NCBI GenBank assembly: GCA_016196065.1
Contig: JACPYL010000010.1
Coordinates: 124,001 to 188,000 of the forward strand
Direction of reading: 5' to 3'
DNA from: Acidobacteriota bacterium
GTDB lineage: Bacteria; Acidobacteriota; Terriglobia; Terriglobales; Acidobacteriaceae
Length of the DNA: 64,000 nt
A program made the translations under genes and the position numbers. Below, in pieces: positions 61,699-64,000 of the stretch; position 1 is the first letter of the stretch, and every line of letters begins with the position of its first letter. The notes below the pieces were generated by a model. It was not told the DNA's origin. It worked only from the letters and a program-made list of their open reading frames with translations, and ran no database searches.

Positions 61699-64000
61699 AT
61701 GGAAGATTCCGCCCTCCCCGTGGAAGGCGTTGTCAGCCGAAAGAACTGCTTGTCCCAGACCAACTCACATCTCGGTCGCCCGGCCGCCCCAGTTTACTGG
61801 CGGGTCGAAGGCAGTCTGCTGGAACTGACGACGACTCGTTCCATCGCCTTTTTTGCCTGGAACAGCCAGACTTTTGCTTCACGTGGATTGCGGCGAGGGC
61901 TGGTTCTGCTCACGGCGGCGCTGCGGCCAATTCTCTACGCGCTCAATCGAAAGGCAGCCACGCGGATCGTCCACTCGGTGCTGCGGGGGATTACGCGAGA
62001 CCGGCTCGATCTGCTGGGAGAAGAAGAATTCCAGTACAAGCTGAAGCCGCTCCTGAAGGAAGAAGGAGTGAAGAAACTCAAGGCGCTGCAGGATACGGGC
62101 GCCGAAGTGGTGCTGGTGAGCCAGGGGCTGGACCATGTGATGCGTCCGCTGGCGCGGCATGTGGGAGTGCGGTGGATCATTTCCAATCGCTTGGAGTTTC
62201 GCGATGGCGTGGCAACCGGCAGAGTACTGAGCCCGATTATTCGTCCGCGAGGGTTGTTTGCGCGGATCGCCGAAGCGGGGCCGGACGGACAACAGAGCAC
62301 GGCACGCTGGGTGCGGGCGCTTGGTCTCCGAGGATTGCGGGCGCTCGAAGGGGCGGCAGTTTCGGCGGATCGGGAAGCGCCGGTGCGATCGCGTCCGATT
62401 GTTTATTTTGATGAGACCCGGCATACAGGCCAGCTCTCGGTGCGCAAGGCACTGAGTGGCCGACGCATCCTGCTGATCGGGGTCACGGGATTTATCGGCA
62501 AGGTGTGGCTCGCCAATATGCTTCTGGATTTGCCGGAAATCGGGAAATTGTATTTGCTGATCCGGCGTCAGAAGTCGAATCCAGGCCGCGCGCGTTTCGA
62601 GAAGATGATCGAGGAGTCGCCGGTTTTCGATCCTCTGTTTGAACGCTACGGCGACCGTCTCGATTCGTTTCTCGCCGACAGAGTGGAAGTTGTGGAAGGC
62701 GATGTTTCGCAGCCGGGACTGGGACTGGATCCGGAAGTGGCGGCGCGTCTACAAGGCGAGTTGGATGTCATCGTCAACAGCTCGGGGCTGACCGATTTCA
62801 ATCCTGACCTGCGGGATGCGTTAGCCGTCAACGTGGACTCGACCTATCACCTGATCGAGTTTATCCGTGGATCGAAACATGCGGCCTTGCTGCACCTCTC
62901 CACCTGTTACGTTGCCGGACAGCGCGATGGACGAGTGAGCGAGCGGGTTCGTCTGAACTACACGCCGGCTGGTGTGGCGGACTTTGACGCGGAAAAAGAG
63001 TGGCATGCGCTGCACGAGTTTGTGGAATCCGCGGAAGCGCGGGCCGAGGGGCCTGAAGTTACGGAGGAATTGCGGCAGCAGGCGCGTGAAAAAGAACACG
63101 CGGCCAAGGATCTGCACGGAGCGGCGCTGGAGAACCAGATTCGTAAGAATCGAGTGCGCTGGCTGAAGAACTACTTGACCGAGGCCGGGATGGCCCGCGC
63201 GCGCGAACTAGGCTGGCCGAATACGTACACATTCAGCAAGAGCCTGGCCGAATCGCTGATCGCGAAGCACGGGGCGGGGCTGCCGATCGCCATTGTGCGG
63301 CCGGCGATTGTGGAAACGTCGGTATTTAAGCCGTTTCGCGGGTGGAATGAAGGCATCAATACCTCGGCTTCGTTGTCGTATCTGTTGGGAACTTCGTTCC
63401 GGCAATTGCCGTCGAACGAACGCAAGCGGCTCGACATTATTCCGGTGGACGCGGTGTGCGCGGGCATGACACTGATAGCAGCAGCGCTGGTTGAACGGCG
63501 GCATGATCCGCTGTACCAGTTGGCGACGTCGGTGACCAATCCTTGCGACATGGGCCGGTGTATTGAGTTGACTTCGTTGGGACATCGCAAGCACTACCGG
63601 GCGCAAGAAGGTCTGGAGTATTGGCTACGATTGAGGATGGATGCGATTTCGGTTTCCAAGACGCGCTACAAGCGCATGTCGGCGCCGGCGCAGCGGATGA
63701 TCATCAAGTCTATACAGGCGATCATGTCGCCCCTACCGGTCCGCAAGCCGCTGGCAAAAACGGAGCGCAGCCTGGAGCGGGTTGAAAAGCTGATTGAGTT
63801 GTTTGAGCCGTTTATTCTGCACAACGAGCATGATTTTGTCGCGGACAATGTCGAGAAGCTCGCACAGGCATTGGTGCCGGAAGAACGGGCTGCTTTTGGA
63901 TACGACGCGGCGGCGGTGGACTGGTGGGAATATTGGATCGAAATTCACATCCCGGCTCTGCGGCGGTGGACGTATCCGCTGATTGAAGGGCGTCCACTGG
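61699..64000 (+). CDS. HAD-like domain fused to a fatty acyl-CoA reductase (partial)
   Basis: The frame is open from ATG 61699 to the window end (767 codons, no stop). Residues about 30-240 resemble a HAD-IB phosphatase, but motif I reads YWRVEGSLLE where the family has the nucleophile in DxDGT; the first Asp is Arg and the second Glu. VVLVSQGLD and RLEFRDGVATG match later HAD segments, so the domain is probably inactive. From about 253 an SDR-type reductase follows: GVTGFIGKVW, NSSGLTDFNPDL, and catalytic Tyr510/Lys514 in YTFSK, like fatty acyl-CoA reductases. Expected product is a fatty alcohol or aldehyde for lipids. The C-terminus lies outside. Confidence 0.8.
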   Translation, partial: MEDSALPVEGVVSRKNCLSQTNSHLGRPAAPVYWRVEGSLLELTTTRSIAFFAWNSQTFASRGLRRGLVLLTAALRPILYALNRKAATRIVHSVLRGITRDRLDLLGEEEFQYKLKPLLKEEGVKKLKALQDTGAEVVLVSQGLDHVMRPLARHVGVRWIISNRLEFRDGVATGRVLSPIIRPRGLFARIAEAGPDGQQSTARWVRALGLRGLRALEGAAVSADREAPVRSRPIVYFDETRHTGQLSVRKALSGRRILLIGVTGFIGKVWLANMLLDLPEIGKLYLLIRRQKSNPGRARFEKMIEESPVFDPLFERYGDRLDSFLADRVEVVEGDVSQPGLGLDPEVAARLQGELDVIVNSSGLTDFNPDLRDALAVNVDSTYHLIEFIRGSKHAALLHLSTCYVAGQRDGRVSERVRLNYTPAGVADFDAEKEWHALHEFVESAEARAEGPEVTEELRQQAREKEHAAKDLHGAALENQIRKNRVRWLKNYLTEAGMARARELGWPNTYTFSKSLAESLIAKHGAGLPIAIVRPAIVETSVFKPFRGWNEGINTSASLSYLLGTSFRQLPSNERKRLDIIPVDAVCAGMTLIAAALVERRHDPLYQLATSVTNPCDMGRCIELTSLGHRKHYRAQEGLEYWLRLRMDAISVSKTRYKRMSAPAQRMIIKSIQAIMSPLPVRKPLAKTERSLERVEKLIELFEPFILHNEHDFVADNVEKLAQALVPEERAAFGYDAAAVDWWEYWIEIHIPALRRWTYPLIEGRPL

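Overview
The window is a 64 kb stretch of a GC-rich bacterial chromosome, most likely from a soil Acidobacteriota of the Terriglobia (Koribacter/Acidobacteriaceae-like). This assignment is inferred from gene content: two very long Oar-like TonB-dependent receptors with an N-terminal carboxypeptidase-regulatory-like domain and no SusD partner, a Ser/Thr kinase fused to TPRs, secreted PIG-L and DinB proteins, a TIGR03118 protein, a tetraether-synthase-like radical SAM protein, and many short hairpin repeats between genes. No phage, transposase, rRNA operon or CRISPR array was seen.

Layout. 0-12 kb: a UvrD-type helicase/nuclease, a tiny minus-strand transcription unit encoding a 15-residue Lys-rich peptide, a thiolase, a PAS histidine kinase, a ComM/YifB ATPase, a binding-protein-fold protein without a clear export signal, DUF4259 and DinB-like proteins, and a LeuA-like aldolase-type synthase. 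12-27 kb: an acyltransferase and a secreted TPR protein, divergent from a LacI regulator that precedes the first TonB receptor; then a Cys/Met-metabolism PLP enzyme, a branched-chain aminotransferase, an SDR and a second TonB receptor whose stop overlaps the next gene. 27-33 kb: amino-acid metabolism (aminotransferase, thrC, thrB) with a secreted amidohydrolase and a cupin.

33-50 kb is almost entirely minus strand: DinB, MFS exporter, APC permease, PIG-L deacetylase and Ser/Thr kinase-TPR, then a cluster rich in amide-bond enzymes (EthD-like protein, glutathionylspermidine-synthase-like ATP-grasp, M29 aminopeptidase, GCS2 carboxylate-amine ligase, a second ATP-grasp, an M48 protease and an esterase). 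This cluster could make and process an uncharacterised gamma-glutamyl or peptide-like small molecule. 50-64 kb: a secreted HExxH protein, the Tes-like radical SAM protein (candidate for membrane-spanning lipid synthesis), an MHYT-PAS-GAF-GGDEF diguanylate cyclase, a GNAT acetyltransferase, an odd tRNA-like locus with an expanded anticodon arm, a chromate transporter, a gluconokinase with an ACS-type MFS transporter, a TIGR03118 protein, and a HAD-fatty acyl reductase fusion cut by the window end.

Among structures that genes do not explain, several families of short repeats recur between genes and in three cases supply the stop codon of the neighbouring gene. No similarity search, structure prediction or expression data were available, so functions rest on motifs and context.
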